Positions 52,195 to 61,543 of a DNA stretch of 64,000 nucleotides are shown here, piece after piece (within the stretch, counting starts at the first letter, position 1; every line of letters starts with the position of its first letter). Made by a program: the position numbers and the translations under genes. The DNA comes from an uncultured Clostridia bacterium. Its GTDB lineage: Bacteria; Bacillota; Clostridia; Christensenellales; Borkfalkiaceae. Under the pieces are notes generated by a model, which was given only the letters and a program-made list of their open reading frames with translations, did no database searches and was not told the origin of the DNA. The DNA is taken from NCBI GenBank assembly GCA_934247225.1, contig CAKQJE010000012.1, forward strand, positions 1 to 64,000, written 5' to 3'.

Positions 52195-55100
52195 ATGCTT
52201 AAAGAGTATTTAAAAGCCGAAAATTGCGGCGAAGAAGTTTCGTCTGTCGTAAACGCAGTCCGCGGAGGGGTTCCCTCCGCGGTTTTCGGCGTTACTTTTG
52301 CCGAAAAATGCCATATATCTTCGGCTTTCGACGCGCCTGTTTTATATATCGCGAAAGATAGTCTTTACGCGATGAAAGTCGTCGAAGAACTTAAAGGTCT
52401 CACGGGCGAGGACGTCGTCTTTCTGCCCGCCAAGGACGACGTTCTTCTTTTCAAAACGGCGTTCGATAAATCCCGTTTTTACGAGAGATTATCCGCGATT
52501 TACAAAATCGAGAGGGGCGCGAAATACGTCGTCGCCACGTTCGAAAGCTTATTGCAGCTGTTTCCCAAAGAAATTCCTTTCGTCGAAGTAAAAAGAGGGC
52601 AGACAATCGATCCTTACGAACTCGTTTCCGTTCTGACGAAAATGGGGTATAAAAGGTCGGAGTTCGCCGAAGAAAAAGCCACTTTCGCGCTCCGCGGAGA
52701 TATTTTCGAAATTTATCCCGTGAACGGAGATAAAATTTACAGAGTGGACTTTTTCGGCGACGAAGCCGAGACTATCACCGCTTACGAAAAAGACAATAAA
52801 GACGAAAAGATAAAAGTAAGCGGATTGACGGCGATCGCCGCGACGGACGCGATAGTCCGCGAAGATGATAAAGCGGCGATAAAAGCAAGGCTCAGAGAGT
52901 CCGTTTTGAAGTTCAAAACGCTTGCCGTAAAGGACGACGCGAGGAGAATAAGCGCGGAAATTTCAGAAAAAATCGACGAAAACTCCTGTTCGGACGCTTT
53001 TCAGTTCATAATGCCGATCCTTCCCACGGTCACGGACGATATTTTATCGAAAATGCCGAAAGAAACGATCGTCGTTTTCGACGAATGCAAAATGCTTTCG
53101 GACGGTCTTTCCGCACTCATAAAAGAACACACCGAAAGAGTTCTGACTCTTTCGAGGAACGGAAAAGCGATGGATTTTTCCGTTTTACAGCTTTCGGACA
53201 GCAATAAACTGATATCGAGACTAAGCGGATTCCGCAGGGTTGCGATGCAAAATATCACGACCGCAGTAAACTTTTTCAATCCGCTTAAAACGTTCAACGT
53301 GAAATGCTCGCCGCTCGCGAGATATTCTGCAAAACCCGACGATTTGTTCCGCGACGTTTCGAATTGGAAATTTTCGGGTTACAGAATTATTCTTTGTTGC
53401 GGAAACGAAACGCGGGCGCAGAAAATGGCGGACGAGCTTTTAGCTCACGGTTCGCCGTGCGTAAAATCGGATAGTCCCGAGCTTCGTTACGGCATAGCCG
53501 CGGTAACGACGTATTTTCTCCCGTCGGGATTTATTTACCATTCGGGCAAACTCGTCGTTATAGGCACGGGTGATATTTATCTCGATTCATCCAAAGAAAA
53601 GAGGATAAAGCGTAAGAGGGGCGATTTGTTTCAGGCTCCCGAAGTCGGCGATTTCGCCGTTCACGAGGTACACGGCGTAGGCTACGTAACGGGCGTTCAG
53701 AGGATAACCACGCAGGACGGCAGCAAGGATTACGTCGCGGTTCGTTATCTCGGCGGAGATATGCTTTACGTCGGCGTGGATCAGATGGACAGGCTCACGA
53801 AATACGTCGGCGGAGACAAACCCACGCTCAACAAAATCGGCGGCAAGGAGTTCGACCGCATAAAACAGCGCGTCAGAGCGTCCATCGCCGAAATGACGAT
53901 AAACTTAAAGAAACTCTACAAGGCGAGAAAAGAAAAGAAGGGTTTCGTTTTTTCCAAGGATAACGAGCTTACCGAGCAGTTTGACGAAAGTTTCGAGTTC
54001 GAGCCTACCGAAGATCAGCTTCAATCGATCGCCGAAATAAAAGCCGATATGGAAAGCGACAAAGTTATGGACAGGCTTCTTTGCGGAGACGTAGGTTTCG
54101 GCAAAACGGAGGTTGCGTTCAGGGCGGCTTTCAAAGCGGTTATGGACGGTAAGCAGGTCGCGCTCGTCTGCCCGACGACCATTCTTTGCGAACAGCATTA
54201 CAGAGCCGCCGTTAAAAGGTTTTCGCCGTTCGGCGTAAGGGTCGCCGCACTCAATCGTTTCAAAACTCCGAAACAGACGGAAAACGTCGTTAAAGGACTT
54301 ATAGGCGGGGATATCGACTTTGTTATAGGCACTCACGCCCTCTTTAACAAGGAGATAAAGTTTAAAGATTTAGGGCTTCTGATTCTCGATGAAGAGCAGC
54401 GTTTCGGCGTAGAGCATAAAGAAAAATTAAAGCTTTTAAAAGACAACGTCGACACGCTCACGATGACGGCGACGCCCATTCCGAGAACGCTTCATATGTC
54501 GCTCAGCGGCATAAGGGATATAAGCACCATTTCCACGCCGCCAAAGGTGAGAATTCCCGTTCAGACTTACGTCACGGAAGAAAGCGACGCGCTCATTGCC
54601 GACGCGGCGAGAAGAGAACTTTCGAGAGAAGGGCAGGTTCTTATCCTTTACAACAGGGTCGAAACCATTTATAAATTCGCCGAAAGGGTAACGGGGATTT
54701 TGCCCGAGGCGAAAATAATAGTCGCTCACGGAAGAATGGATAAAAGAACGCTCGAAGACAGCGTCATGAGCTTTTACGACGAGAAATACAACGTTATGAT
54801 AGCCACGACCATTATCGAAAACGGCATCGATCTTCCCAAAGCCAACACTCTTATCGTTATCGACGCCGATTATCTCGGGCTTTCCACTCTTTATCAGCTT
54901 AAAGGAAGAGTCGGAAGAAGCAACGTGATGGCGCACGCTTACTTCACGTTCAAAAACCAAAAAGTAATCACGGATACGGCGTATAAAAGACTTTCCGCGC
55001 TTATGGAATTTACGGAAATGGGCAGCGGCTATAAAATCGCGCTCCGTGACCTCGAAATCAGGGGCGCGGGCAACGTTTTAGGCAGAGAACAGCACGGGCA

Positions 55101-55602
55101 TATGGATAAGATCGGTTACGAGCTCTACAGTAAATTATTGAAGGAAAGCCTCGGCGAAACGGTAAAGGATTTCGACACCGAACTCGATATAAATATGGAC
55201 GCTTACATTCCCGAAGGCTACGTTTCTTCGCCGCCGTCGAGAATGGATTCTTACAAACAAATTGCCGAAATCAGAACGGCGGAAGACGAGAAGAGGGTTC
55301 GCTCTTCGCTTGAAGAAAACTACGGAAAAGTCCCCGTAGAAGTCGATAATCTGATACTTATCGCAAAATTGAAGGTCGCCGCGAGAAGACATAACGCAAC
55401 GAAAATAACCCTCTCGGGAAGAAAAGCCGAGGTCGAACTCAACGGACTCGACAGCTTAAAAGAAGAGGGATTTCTCGATAAAATCAACTCGGAGAAAAAC
55501 GCCGTCACGCTGTCGTTTAAAGAAAATCCGTTCCTTGAATTTTCATTGAAGGAAACGCCGAGAGAAACGGCGGAAGCTATGCTCGAATTTTTCTCGTTTT
55601 AA
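52195..55602 (+). CDS. mfd: Transcription-repair coupling factor Mfd
   Basis: This translocase removes RNA polymerase stalled at DNA lesions and recruits nucleotide excision repair. The 1135-residue protein has a UvrB-like N-terminal region, the RNA-polymerase-interacting CarD-like domain (GDFAVHEVHGVGYVTGV, about residues 485-550), the RecG-like helicase core with Walker A GDVGFGKT (about 634) and DEEQRFGV, and the C-terminal TRCF domain. Complete in length. It follows pth by five bases and is probably cotranscribed. Confidence 0.97.
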   Translation: MLKEYLKAENCGEEVSSVVNAVRGGVPSAVFGVTFAEKCHISSAFDAPVLYIAKDSLYAMKVVEELKGLTGEDVVFLPAKDDVLLFKTAFDKSRFYERLSAIYKIERGAKYVVATFESLLQLFPKEIPFVEVKRGQTIDPYELVSVLTKMGYKRSEFAEEKATFALRGDIFEIYPVNGDKIYRVDFFGDEAETITAYEKDNKDEKIKVSGLTAIAATDAIVREDDKAAIKARLRESVLKFKTLAVKDDARRISAEISEKIDENSCSDAFQFIMPILPTVTDDILSKMPKETIVVFDECKMLSDGLSALIKEHTERVLTLSRNGKAMDFSVLQLSDSNKLISRLSGFRRVAMQNITTAVNFFNPLKTFNVKCSPLARYSAKPDDLFRDVSNWKFSGYRIILCCGNETRAQKMADELLAHGSPCVKSDSPELRYGIAAVTTYFLPSGFIYHSGKLVVIGTGDIYLDSSKEKRIKRKRGDLFQAPEVGDFAVHEVHGVGYVTGVQRITTQDGSKDYVAVRYLGGDMLYVGVDQMDRLTKYVGGDKPTLNKIGGKEFDRIKQRVRASIAEMTINLKKLYKARKEKKGFVFSKDNELTEQFDESFEFEPTEDQLQSIAEIKADMESDKVMDRLLCGDVGFGKTEVAFRAAFKAVMDGKQVALVCPTTILCEQHYRAAVKRFSPFGVRVAALNRFKTPKQTENVVKGLIGGDIDFVIGTHALFNKEIKFKDLGLLILDEEQRFGVEHKEKLKLLKDNVDTLTMTATPIPRTLHMSLSGIRDISTISTPPKVRIPVQTYVTEESDALIADAARRELSREGQVLILYNRVETIYKFAERVTGILPEAKIIVAHGRMDKRTLEDSVMSFYDEKYNVMIATTIIENGIDLPKANTLIVIDADYLGLSTLYQLKGRVGRSNVMAHAYFTFKNQKVITDTAYKRLSALMEFTEMGSGYKIALRDLEIRGAGNVLGREQHGHMDKIGYELYSKLLKESLGETVKDFDTELDINMDAYIPEGYVSSPPSRMDSYKQIAEIRTAEDEKRVRSSLEENYGKVPVEVDNLILIAKLKVAARRHNATKITLSGRKAEVELNGLDSLKEEGFLDKINSEKNAVTLSFKENPFLEFSLKETPRETAEAMLEFFSF

Positions 55603-55763
55603 ACTCGGGATAATACGGAAATAACCTTGGACGGGGTCTTGTTTTAATCCGTAATTCGGGGATAAAAAGCCGAACCTTGGCAACGAGCCGACGGAAAAAA
55701 GGACAAAAACGGAGGAAGTGAAAAAAAATTTTTGTCATTTTCGCAAAAACGGCATAAAATGCC

Positions 55764-55792
55764 TTGCAATCATCGTCTAAATTTAGTATAAT
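55764..55792 (+). promoter_or_regulatory. Sigma-A promoter for the foldase-like lipoprotein gene
   Basis: TTGCAA (55764-55769) and TATAAT (55787-55792) are separated by 17 bp. Confidence 0.78.
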
Positions 55793-55858
55793 ATTGTCAT
55801 TACGTAAAGTAAAAGGGATATAATGTAAATTTATCCCCGAGCTTGACAGGAGAACGTT

Positions 55859-57925
55859 ATGAAAAAATTATTGTTCAAACTCATTGCGGTCATCTCGCTT
55901 GTCGCCGTTACGTTCGGAACGCTCGCAGGTTGCGCGCTTTTCGAAACCAACAAGGACAGGGATATGGCTCAAAAGGCGGTCACCGTCGATATTTCCGCCG
56001 GTGCGGAAAAGGGCGTTGCCACCGATATTTTAAAGCGTGATTTAATCGCGGGTTATATGTCTTACGGTTATTATTACGTTCAGAACTACGGTTACACCAC
56101 CGCGAAAGCTTATCAGCTTGTTCTCGATAACCTCGTAAACAATGCGGTAATTATTCAGCAGTCCAAAAAAGAACTTGCGGGCGATTATAAGTCCAAAGTT
56201 TACGTAGACGACGTAAAGGTTCTCACTGCGGGCGACGTTGAAGCTTTGGAAAACGGCGCGGAAATGCTTTCGCTCATCGCTTCGGACAACGATATCGCCG
56301 CTTACACAGCTAAAAAGGTGGGCGAAACGGGTTACGCGGCAGGTCTTGCGGATTACGTTAAGAGCGTTTACGGTTCGACCGATCTTAAGAGAACGGACGC
56401 TTCGTTCAGATTCATAGGCGACGTAAACGAAGTTCTTAAAGCCGTTTCGGATGCGATCGACAATCTCAACTCGTTTATCGAATCGTTTATGGACGAAGAC
56501 GATCACGAACATAATCACGACGAAATAACTTATTCGCCGAGAACAACCCCCACGATGGATAAAGAAGAAGACAAAATCGACGTCGAGGCTTGCTACAAAG
56601 TAATCAAAGACGATCAGACCGGTCTTAACGCGGAAATCACGGGCGACAGACTTAAAGCTTTCAAGAAAGGCTATAAGAGACTTCAGGAACTCGGACTTGT
56701 CGAAACCGATTCCAACAACGATAAATATTTCGAAGGCAAGGAAGTTCCTACCGTTCTTTCGGCTCTTCAAATCGATTATTTCAAAAGTTCCGTACAGTCC
56801 GCGCTTGACAGTAAAGCCGTTGACAAGTACGAAAAAGCTTTGAGAGCGGACAGAGTTGCTACTCCCGACGAGCTTTGGAACGAATATAAGGAACTCGGCG
56901 AAAAGCAGTCTTCCGAATATGCGGGCAATATTTCGGGTCTCGAAACCGCGCTCGGCGAAGTTTCCGACAGCAAGTTCGTCGTTTACAATTCCGGTATCGG
57001 TTATGGTTATGTTTCTCACCTTGTCGTGGAATATACCGAAGCTCAGAAAGCTCTTATAACCGAAAAGAAAGCCGAAAAAGATATAACGAAAACCGAAATC
57101 GCAGACTATATCAAAACTCTTGCCGGCGACGTAGTCGTTAAAGATCTCAGAGATTCCTGGGTAAAAGCAGGTTACGGCAACTATGACGCTATAAAGGGCG
57201 AATTCGTTTTCTCCGACAAATATGTTTACAACACTTCCGATAAGGAATGGAACCTCGCAACGTTCAAAGGAACAGTCGGCGGAGTTACTTCTTACGAAGA
57301 AGAAACGGACGACGGAACGGTCATAAAATTCCACTTTGAAAACGTAACGGCAAACGAACTCGGATATAAAGATTTCGTAGGTATCGTAGAGGGCGCGCTC
57401 GGCGTTGCTCCCGTACTCGACGAAGCCGTGGTCATCCCCGATTTCACCGCTAAAAAGTACGACGAAAGAAAAGAAATTCTCAACAGATTCGAAGATGTCA
57501 AGTTCGCGTTCAGCACCGATACGGGCAACTTCAATAAATATCTCGGATATGTTTATTCGCCTTTGACGTCCAAGGATCAATACGTAACCGAATTCGTCGA
57601 CGCTTGCGCTAAGGCTCTTGAAAAAGGCGAGGGAAGCGTTGTAATGTTTATGTCCGAGTCTTACGGATTGCATCTCCTTGTTTGCACCGCAAAAGAAGGC
57701 GACTACGGTTATTACACCGATTTCGAAACTTTCAAGAACGATATGGAAATCAAGGGAACCGTTGCTTATAACTTCAAAGAAGCAAACGCTTCGCTTATCG
57801 AAAGCAACTATGTTTCCAAGGCTGCGGATCGTTTCATCAAGGAATACACCAACAAGAACAAAGACGGTAAGTACGATTACATCACTTACAACGAAAAGGC
57901 TTACAAAGATCTTGTTACCGAATAA
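55859..57925 (+). CDS. Lipoprotein with possible peptidyl-prolyl isomerase (PrsA/SurA-like) fold
   Basis: This is a 688-residue secreted lipoprotein: signal peptide with LAGC lipobox, Cys25 lipidated. The segment just after it (ILKRDLIAGYMSYGYYYVQNYGYTTAKAY) resembles the SurA/PrsA N-terminal helices, and two later regions resemble parvulin strands: YVSHLVVEYTEAQ in the middle and SVVMFMSESYGLHLLV near the C-terminus. The standard parvulin core is stretched apart by long insertions, so activity is uncertain. A His/Asp/Glu-rich patch (DEDDHEHNHDE, about residues 214-224) could bind metal. In several Clostridia a prsA-like gene follows mfd, which supports the call. Confidence 0.5.
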   Translation: MKKLLFKLIAVISLVAVTFGTLAGCALFETNKDRDMAQKAVTVDISAGAEKGVATDILKRDLIAGYMSYGYYYVQNYGYTTAKAYQLVLDNLVNNAVIIQQSKKELAGDYKSKVYVDDVKVLTAGDVEALENGAEMLSLIASDNDIAAYTAKKVGETGYAAGLADYVKSVYGSTDLKRTDASFRFIGDVNEVLKAVSDAIDNLNSFIESFMDEDDHEHNHDEITYSPRTTPTMDKEEDKIDVEACYKVIKDDQTGLNAEITGDRLKAFKKGYKRLQELGLVETDSNNDKYFEGKEVPTVLSALQIDYFKSSVQSALDSKAVDKYEKALRADRVATPDELWNEYKELGEKQSSEYAGNISGLETALGEVSDSKFVVYNSGIGYGYVSHLVVEYTEAQKALITEKKAEKDITKTEIADYIKTLAGDVVVKDLRDSWVKAGYGNYDAIKGEFVFSDKYVYNTSDKEWNLATFKGTVGGVTSYEEETDDGTVIKFHFENVTANELGYKDFVGIVEGALGVAPVLDEAVVIPDFTAKKYDERKEILNRFEDVKFAFSTDTGNFNKYLGYVYSPLTSKDQYVTEFVDACAKALEKGEGSVVMFMSESYGLHLLVCTAKEGDYGYYTDFETFKNDMEIKGTVAYNFKEANASLIESNYVSKAADRFIKEYTNKNKDGKYDYITYNEKAYKDLVTE

Positions 57926-57943
57926 TGAATTAAAACAATAATT

Positions 57944-57979
57944 AAAACCGCGACCCGAAATTTTCGGGTCGCGGTTTTT
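57944..57979. terminator. Bidirectional terminator between the lipoprotein and WYL genes
   Basis: Arms AAAACCGCGACCCGAAA (57944-57960) and TTTTCGGGTCGCGGTTTT (57961-57978) pair almost fully with A and T runs on both outer sides. Confidence 0.92.
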
Positions 57980-58064
57980 GCGTATATGATTTTTTTCGAA
58001 AATGAAAGCCGTTCGGAATTTGCGTTGCACAGCGCATCCCGAACGGACTTAAATATACAGAGCT

Positions 58065-58994
58065 TTACTTATAAAGCCTTAAAATAGAATTTGCGGCGTA
58101 AGAAAGATCGTCTATAAGCCTTTTCGGGCGCAAAACGCGTACCTTTTCGCCATATCCCAAGAGTTTAGAGATAAGCCAATCGTCCAACGGAAGTTCCGCC
58201 GAAGCGTAGTATCTTCCGTTCACGCCCTTGTAAACGGCTTCAACTCCTAACCATTCTTCGACGTCCGCACGAGCGGGATCCGAAATTTCGAGTTCAATGG
58301 TTTCGCATGGCAGATTTACAAACCATCTGTCGAGTTGCAAATTGTTTTTCGCGTCTTCTCTCGGGGTGTAAGTTTTATTCGTCAGATTGGCGTAAACAAT
58401 CCTCGAAGCTTTGAAAATTCTGAAATCGTCTCTGAGCAGGCAGTAAGCGTAAACGTACCATAAACCTTGCTTTAAAATTATTATCTGCGGTTCGATTTCT
58501 CTCAGCGTTTCGTCGCCCGATTTATCGCAGTATTTGATTTCAAGCGTAACGTGGTTTTCGATAGCTTTTTCGACGGTGTAAATAACGTTTTTAACGTTGT
58601 CGTTTCCGTTCCAGCTCGACCCGTCGATAATAAAATGCGACGCGGGCATTTCGTCGCTTACAAAGTCCGAGCGTTTAAGCGAGCAGAGTTTGTCGAGCGC
58701 GGATTCGAGGTCTTTGCTCCCGAGTTGTTCGTTGCACGATTCCAGCGTCGAAACAACGGCGTTGAATTCCTTTTCCGTCATAACGCTCGCGGGGAGTTTG
58801 AATGACTCCGCGATATAATATCCGCCGTTTCTTCCCGGTTCGGATATAAGCGGAATGTTCGCTAAGCTTATCGTCGTGAGATATCGGAAAGCCGTTCTTG
58901 TCGAAATTTCGAACCTTCTCGCGATATACGCCGCGCTTACCTTCTTTTTCGATAAAAGCAAGAATAAAATTCTTAGCATCAATTCGTATTTCAT
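58065..58994 (-). CDS. WYL-domain transcriptional regulator
   Basis: This 309-residue protein has an N-terminal helix-turn-helix of the HTH_11 type (SAAYIARRFEISTRTAFRYL, about residues 20-40) and a WYL domain (about residues 140-210, with KQGLWYVYAYCLLRDDFRIFKASRI) plus a C-terminal WCX-like extension. Such proteins sense small molecules or nucleotides and regulate local genes. It stands alone with its own promoter and does not share a transcript with the ABC genes. Confidence 0.9.
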   Translation of the reverse strand: MKYELMLRILFLLLSKKKVSAAYIARRFEISTRTAFRYLTTISLANIPLISEPGRNGGYYIAESFKLPASVMTEKEFNAVVSTLESCNEQLGSKDLESALDKLCSLKRSDFVSDEMPASHFIIDGSSWNGNDNVKNVIYTVEKAIENHVTLEIKYCDKSGDETLREIEPQIIILKQGLWYVYAYCLLRDDFRIFKASRIVYANLTNKTYTPREDAKNNLQLDRWFVNLPCETIELEISDPARADVEEWLGVEAVYKGVNGRYYASAELPLDDWLISKLLGYGEKVRVLRPKRLIDDLSYAANSILRLYK

Positions 58995-59024
58995 ATAAAA
59001 TTCCGAAAACTTTTTTTCTCCATT

Positions 59025-59053
59025 ATTTTACAATAGCACATATTTTTTGTCAA
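59025..59053 (-). promoter_or_regulatory. Sigma-A promoter for the WYL regulator
   Basis: On the minus strand TTGACA (59053-59048) and TAAAAT (59030-59025) are separated by 17 bp. A second TTGACA sits twelve bases upstream. Confidence 0.82.
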
Positions 59054-59067
59054 TAAATTTTGTCAAT

Positions 59068-59094
59068 AAAAAAGCCCGCGTTTGCGCGCGGGCT
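59068..59094 (-). terminator. Terminator of the TetR-ABC operon
   Basis: AGCCCGCG (59073-59080) pairs with CGCGGGCT (59087-59094); on the minus strand T residues follow. It is the likely end of the ABC transporter transcript and adjoins the WYL promoter. Confidence 0.8.
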
Positions 59095-59095
59095 G

Positions 59096-59218
59096 ATATT
59101 TTCGCGCTTTCTGCCGAATTCGCCTTCGCCCGTACGGCAAGTACGAACAAAATCGCCTTCGACACAAATCATCAAAAATAGCGGCGTTTTGGCGGGGTTC
59201 GGATTGTTCTTGGCTGAC
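59096..59218 (-). repeat. Relative of the 37-kb palindromic repeat
   Basis: Between the end of the ABC permease gene and its terminator lies a segment with TTTTCGCGCTTT, a GTACGGCAAGTACG core, CAAATCATCAAAAATAGCGGCGTTTTGG and GGGGTTCGG, and, on the minus strand, GTCAGCC further out. All have counterparts in the 37,050-37,195 element in the same order. Confidence 0.7.
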
Positions 59219-59239
59219 ATAGCGAAACAAAGATTTTTA

Positions 59240-60094
59240 TCAATCGTTTTTTTTCATCATCGTTCCGAAAAACACGATCGCGAGAGCAATCGAAATTGCG
59301 AGATAAACCGCCAGAACGATTACGGAAGTTATTCCGACTCCGTCGAAAGCGTAGTAAACGGGAACGGGATTAGTATAATCCGCAGGCGTGTGCGCGGCTC
59401 TCGTAATTATTCTTCCGAGGTAAACGGAAGGGTAGAACGGAAGAAATCTGCAAAACACTTCGAAAGAGCCCATCGTGTCGAGCGGCATCCACGCGCCGCC
59501 GAGTATTCCCGAGGCGGAAATGAACACCGAAGTTATCGCCGGCGCGGACTTTTCGTTTAAAAGACTTCCTATAACTATTCCGAGGAAAACGTTTATAACA
59601 AGCGACGGAAGCTGTTCGGGTATGAGAAGAAGACACTTACCGAAAGCGATATAATCCGAGCCGATTATAAGCGAAATAATATATCCCGAAAGAAGGGTGA
59701 TGATCGTCTGAGCGAGACCGACCGCCAACGACGGAAGAACATATCCGACGACGAAATCCGTTCTTTTCATCGGCGAAGTGTAAAGTCTTTTAAGGAGCGA
59801 ACTCGTTTTGTCTTTCGAAACGAGCAGGCACACCGCAAGCATTAAAAAGGAATAAGAAAACGTAAGCACGCCGGGGAGTAGCGAAGCGAATTCGAACACG
59901 GGAGTATGTCCGCCCGCGAATTTATTTATTATAACGAAAAGCGCGAGCATCGCGACGGGAAAAGCAATACAAAAAATGTAAATAACGGGGTCTCTCGTCA
60001 TTTCCTTAACGTTCCTGCCCGCAAAAATCAAACCTCTGTTTTTTGTTTTGCCCGTCATATTCGGTTTATCCGTCATAATCGATTTGTCTGTCAT
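59240..60094 (-). CDS. ABC-2 type transporter permease
   Basis: This is a 284-residue membrane protein with six hydrophobic segments and the ABC-2 permease layout (early IYIFCIAFPVAMLALFV helix, later LVINVFLGIVIGSLL and ASGILGGAWMPL). It overlaps the ATPase gene by four bases (ATGA), so the two form one transporter. It probably exports a drug or lipid, given the TetR regulator. Confidence 0.9.
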   Translation of the reverse strand: MTDKSIMTDKPNMTGKTKNRGLIFAGRNVKEMTRDPVIYIFCIAFPVAMLALFVIINKFAGGHTPVFEFASLLPGVLTFSYSFLMLAVCLLVSKDKTSSLLKRLYTSPMKRTDFVVGYVLPSLAVGLAQTIITLLSGYIISLIIGSDYIAFGKCLLLIPEQLPSLVINVFLGIVIGSLLNEKSAPAITSVFISASGILGGAWMPLDTMGSFEVFCRFLPFYPSVYLGRIITRAAHTPADYTNPVPVYYAFDGVGITSVIVLAVYLAISIALAIVFFGTMMKKND

Positions 60095-60807
60095 AATTCA
60101 CTCTCCGTAATTTTGATAAACGCGTCCTCGAAATTGTCCGTTCCCGCCGCTGCGATAAGTTCTTCCGGCTTACCGACCGCGCAAACCTTGCCTTTTGCCA
60201 TAATAGCGACTTTATCGCATAACGCTTCGGCTTCTTCGAGGTAATGGGTGGTGAGAATTATGGTTATTTCGCCTTTGAGCTTTCTGATTATTTTCCAGAG
60301 TTCTCTCCTTGCGATAACGTCGAGACCGAGCGTCGGTTCGTCCAGAAACAAAATTTTCGGCTTTGAAATTATGCCTATCGCGATCGAAACGCGCCTTTTC
60401 CAGCCGCCCGAAAGGGTTTTCGTCTTTCTGTTTAAAACCTCGCCCAATGAAAACGCTTCTACGATAGAAGAGAGATATTCTTTATCGTTCATACCGTAAA
60501 GCGAAGCAAAAAATTCGAGATTTTCCTCTACCGTAAGGTTCGGCGCGACAGCCGTTTCCTGCGGCGAAACGTCGACGATTTTCTTTATTTCGTCGGGATT
60601 TTCGGTGACGGAAACGCCTTCTATTTCAGCCTTTCCGCTTTGAGGGAGAGAAAGGCAGGTGAGAATTTTAATAAGCGTGGTTTTGCCCGCTCCGTTTATG
60701 CCCAGAAGACCGAAAAGCGAGTTTTTTTCGATTTCGAGCGACACGTCTTTAAGAGCATGGATTTTTCCGTAATATTTGTTAAGATTTTCGATTTTGATTT
60801 CTGTCAT
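60091..60807 (-). CDS. ABC transporter ATP-binding protein
   Basis: This 238-residue ABC ATPase has Walker A GINGAGKTT, signature LSGGWKRRVSIAIG and Walker B LFLDEPTLGLD. The start at 60807 (MTEIKIENLNKYYG) is preceded by AAGGAAT; the longer in-frame start at 60942 overlaps the TetR gene end and adds residues foreign to the family. It is the middle gene of the TetR-ATPase-permease set. Confidence 0.93.
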   Translation of the reverse strand: MTEIKIENLNKYYGKIHALKDVSLEIEKNSLFGLLGINGAGKTTLIKILTCLSLPQSGKAEIEGVSVTENPDEIKKIVDVSPQETAVAPNLTVEENLEFFASLYGMNDKEYLSSIVEAFSLGEVLNRKTKTLSGGWKRRVSIAIGIISKPKILFLDEPTLGLDVIARRELWKIIRKLKGEITIILTTHYLEEAEALCDKVAIMAKGKVCAVGKPEELIAAAGTDNFEDAFIKITESEL

Positions 60808-60830
60808 TTTCAGTATTATTCCTTGTTTGT

Positions 60831-61376
60831 CTATGCGAAAAACGCTTTGAACGTCGTTGAAAGTATGTCGGAAACGTCGTCTTCGGAAAGGGTAAGGTAT
60901 TCGGTCGCGATCTGCGTCGCTATGCCGTGAACGACGACCCACATTATAAGGTGGAATTTCTTCGCCGCTTCGAAGCTTATGTTATACCTTTCGGCAACGC
61001 TTTTGACCGTCTCGATAAAGTATTCGTCCTCTCGTTTTCCGTCCTCGTTCTTTCTCGAACGCATAAAAAGCGCCTTGAAAAGCTCTGGTTCCCGCCTTGC
61101 GAAATTAACGTAACCCATTCCCGAAGCTTTATATGCGGGGTATTTACCCGAATCGGCTTCTTTTTTTAAAAAACCGAGATAAATATCGTTAATTTCTCTT
61201 AAAACCGAGTCTTTAAGATCGTCGAGATCCTTAAAATTGCAATAAAGCGGTTGAGTGGAGACGTTCGAAAAGTCCGCCAAAGAGCGCATTCCAAGGCTCA
61301 AAAATCCTTTTTTTCTTATCATTTCCACGGCTTTTTCTATGAAAAATTGCTTTGAGTATTTCTTTACGTTCGGCAT
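60831..61376 (-). CDS. TetR-family transcriptional regulator
   Basis: This 181-residue TetR-type repressor has an N-terminal helix-turn-helix (FFIEKAVEMIRKKGFLSLGMRSLADFSNVSTQPLY) and a helical ligand-binding domain. The ATG at 61376 has GGAG five bases upstream; an ATG at 61397 is in frame but its start would lie in the operator. A perfect palindrome upstream is its likely operator, giving autoregulation and drug-responsive control of the ABC genes. Confidence 0.92.
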   Translation of the reverse strand: MPNVKKYSKQFFIEKAVEMIRKKGFLSLGMRSLADFSNVSTQPLYCNFKDLDDLKDSVLREINDIYLGFLKKEADSGKYPAYKASGMGYVNFARREPELFKALFMRSRKNEDGKREDEYFIETVKSVAERYNISFEAAKKFHLIMWVVVHGIATQIATEYLTLSEDDVSDILSTTFKAFFA

Positions 61377-61386
61377 TTTCGCTCCA

Positions 61387-61408
61387 AAAAATAACATATG
61401 TTATTTTT
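61387..61408 (-). promoter_or_regulatory. Candidate TetR operator (perfect 22-bp palindrome)
   Basis: The half-site AAAAATAACAT is followed directly by its exact reverse complement. It covers the start of transcription of the TetR gene and lies eleven bases ahead of its ATG. Confidence 0.8.
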
Positions 61409-61413
61409 CCATA

Positions 61414-61442
61414 ATAATAGCACCGATTTATTTTTGTGTCAA
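61414..61442 (-). promoter_or_regulatory. Sigma-A promoter of the TetR-ABC operon
   Basis: On the minus strand TTGACA (61442-61437) and TATTAT (61419-61414) are separated by 17 bp; the operator lies just downstream. Confidence 0.85.
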
Positions 61443-61543
61443 GCGTTTTAAGGTTATATTTACTTAAAAATAACCGACAAAATTTTATCAAAAGCAACAA
61501 AACAGGCTCTTTTTTAGCATTTAAAAAATTTTATAATGGAAAT

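Noticed and set aside
56042..58030. Minus-strand open frame of 662 codons
   Set aside because: It is antisense to the lipoprotein gene, crosses its stop codon and terminator and contains no recognisable domain.
59060..59560. 166-codon plus-strand frame
   Set aside because: Its first half is a translation of the palindromic repeat and its second half is antisense to the ABC permease.
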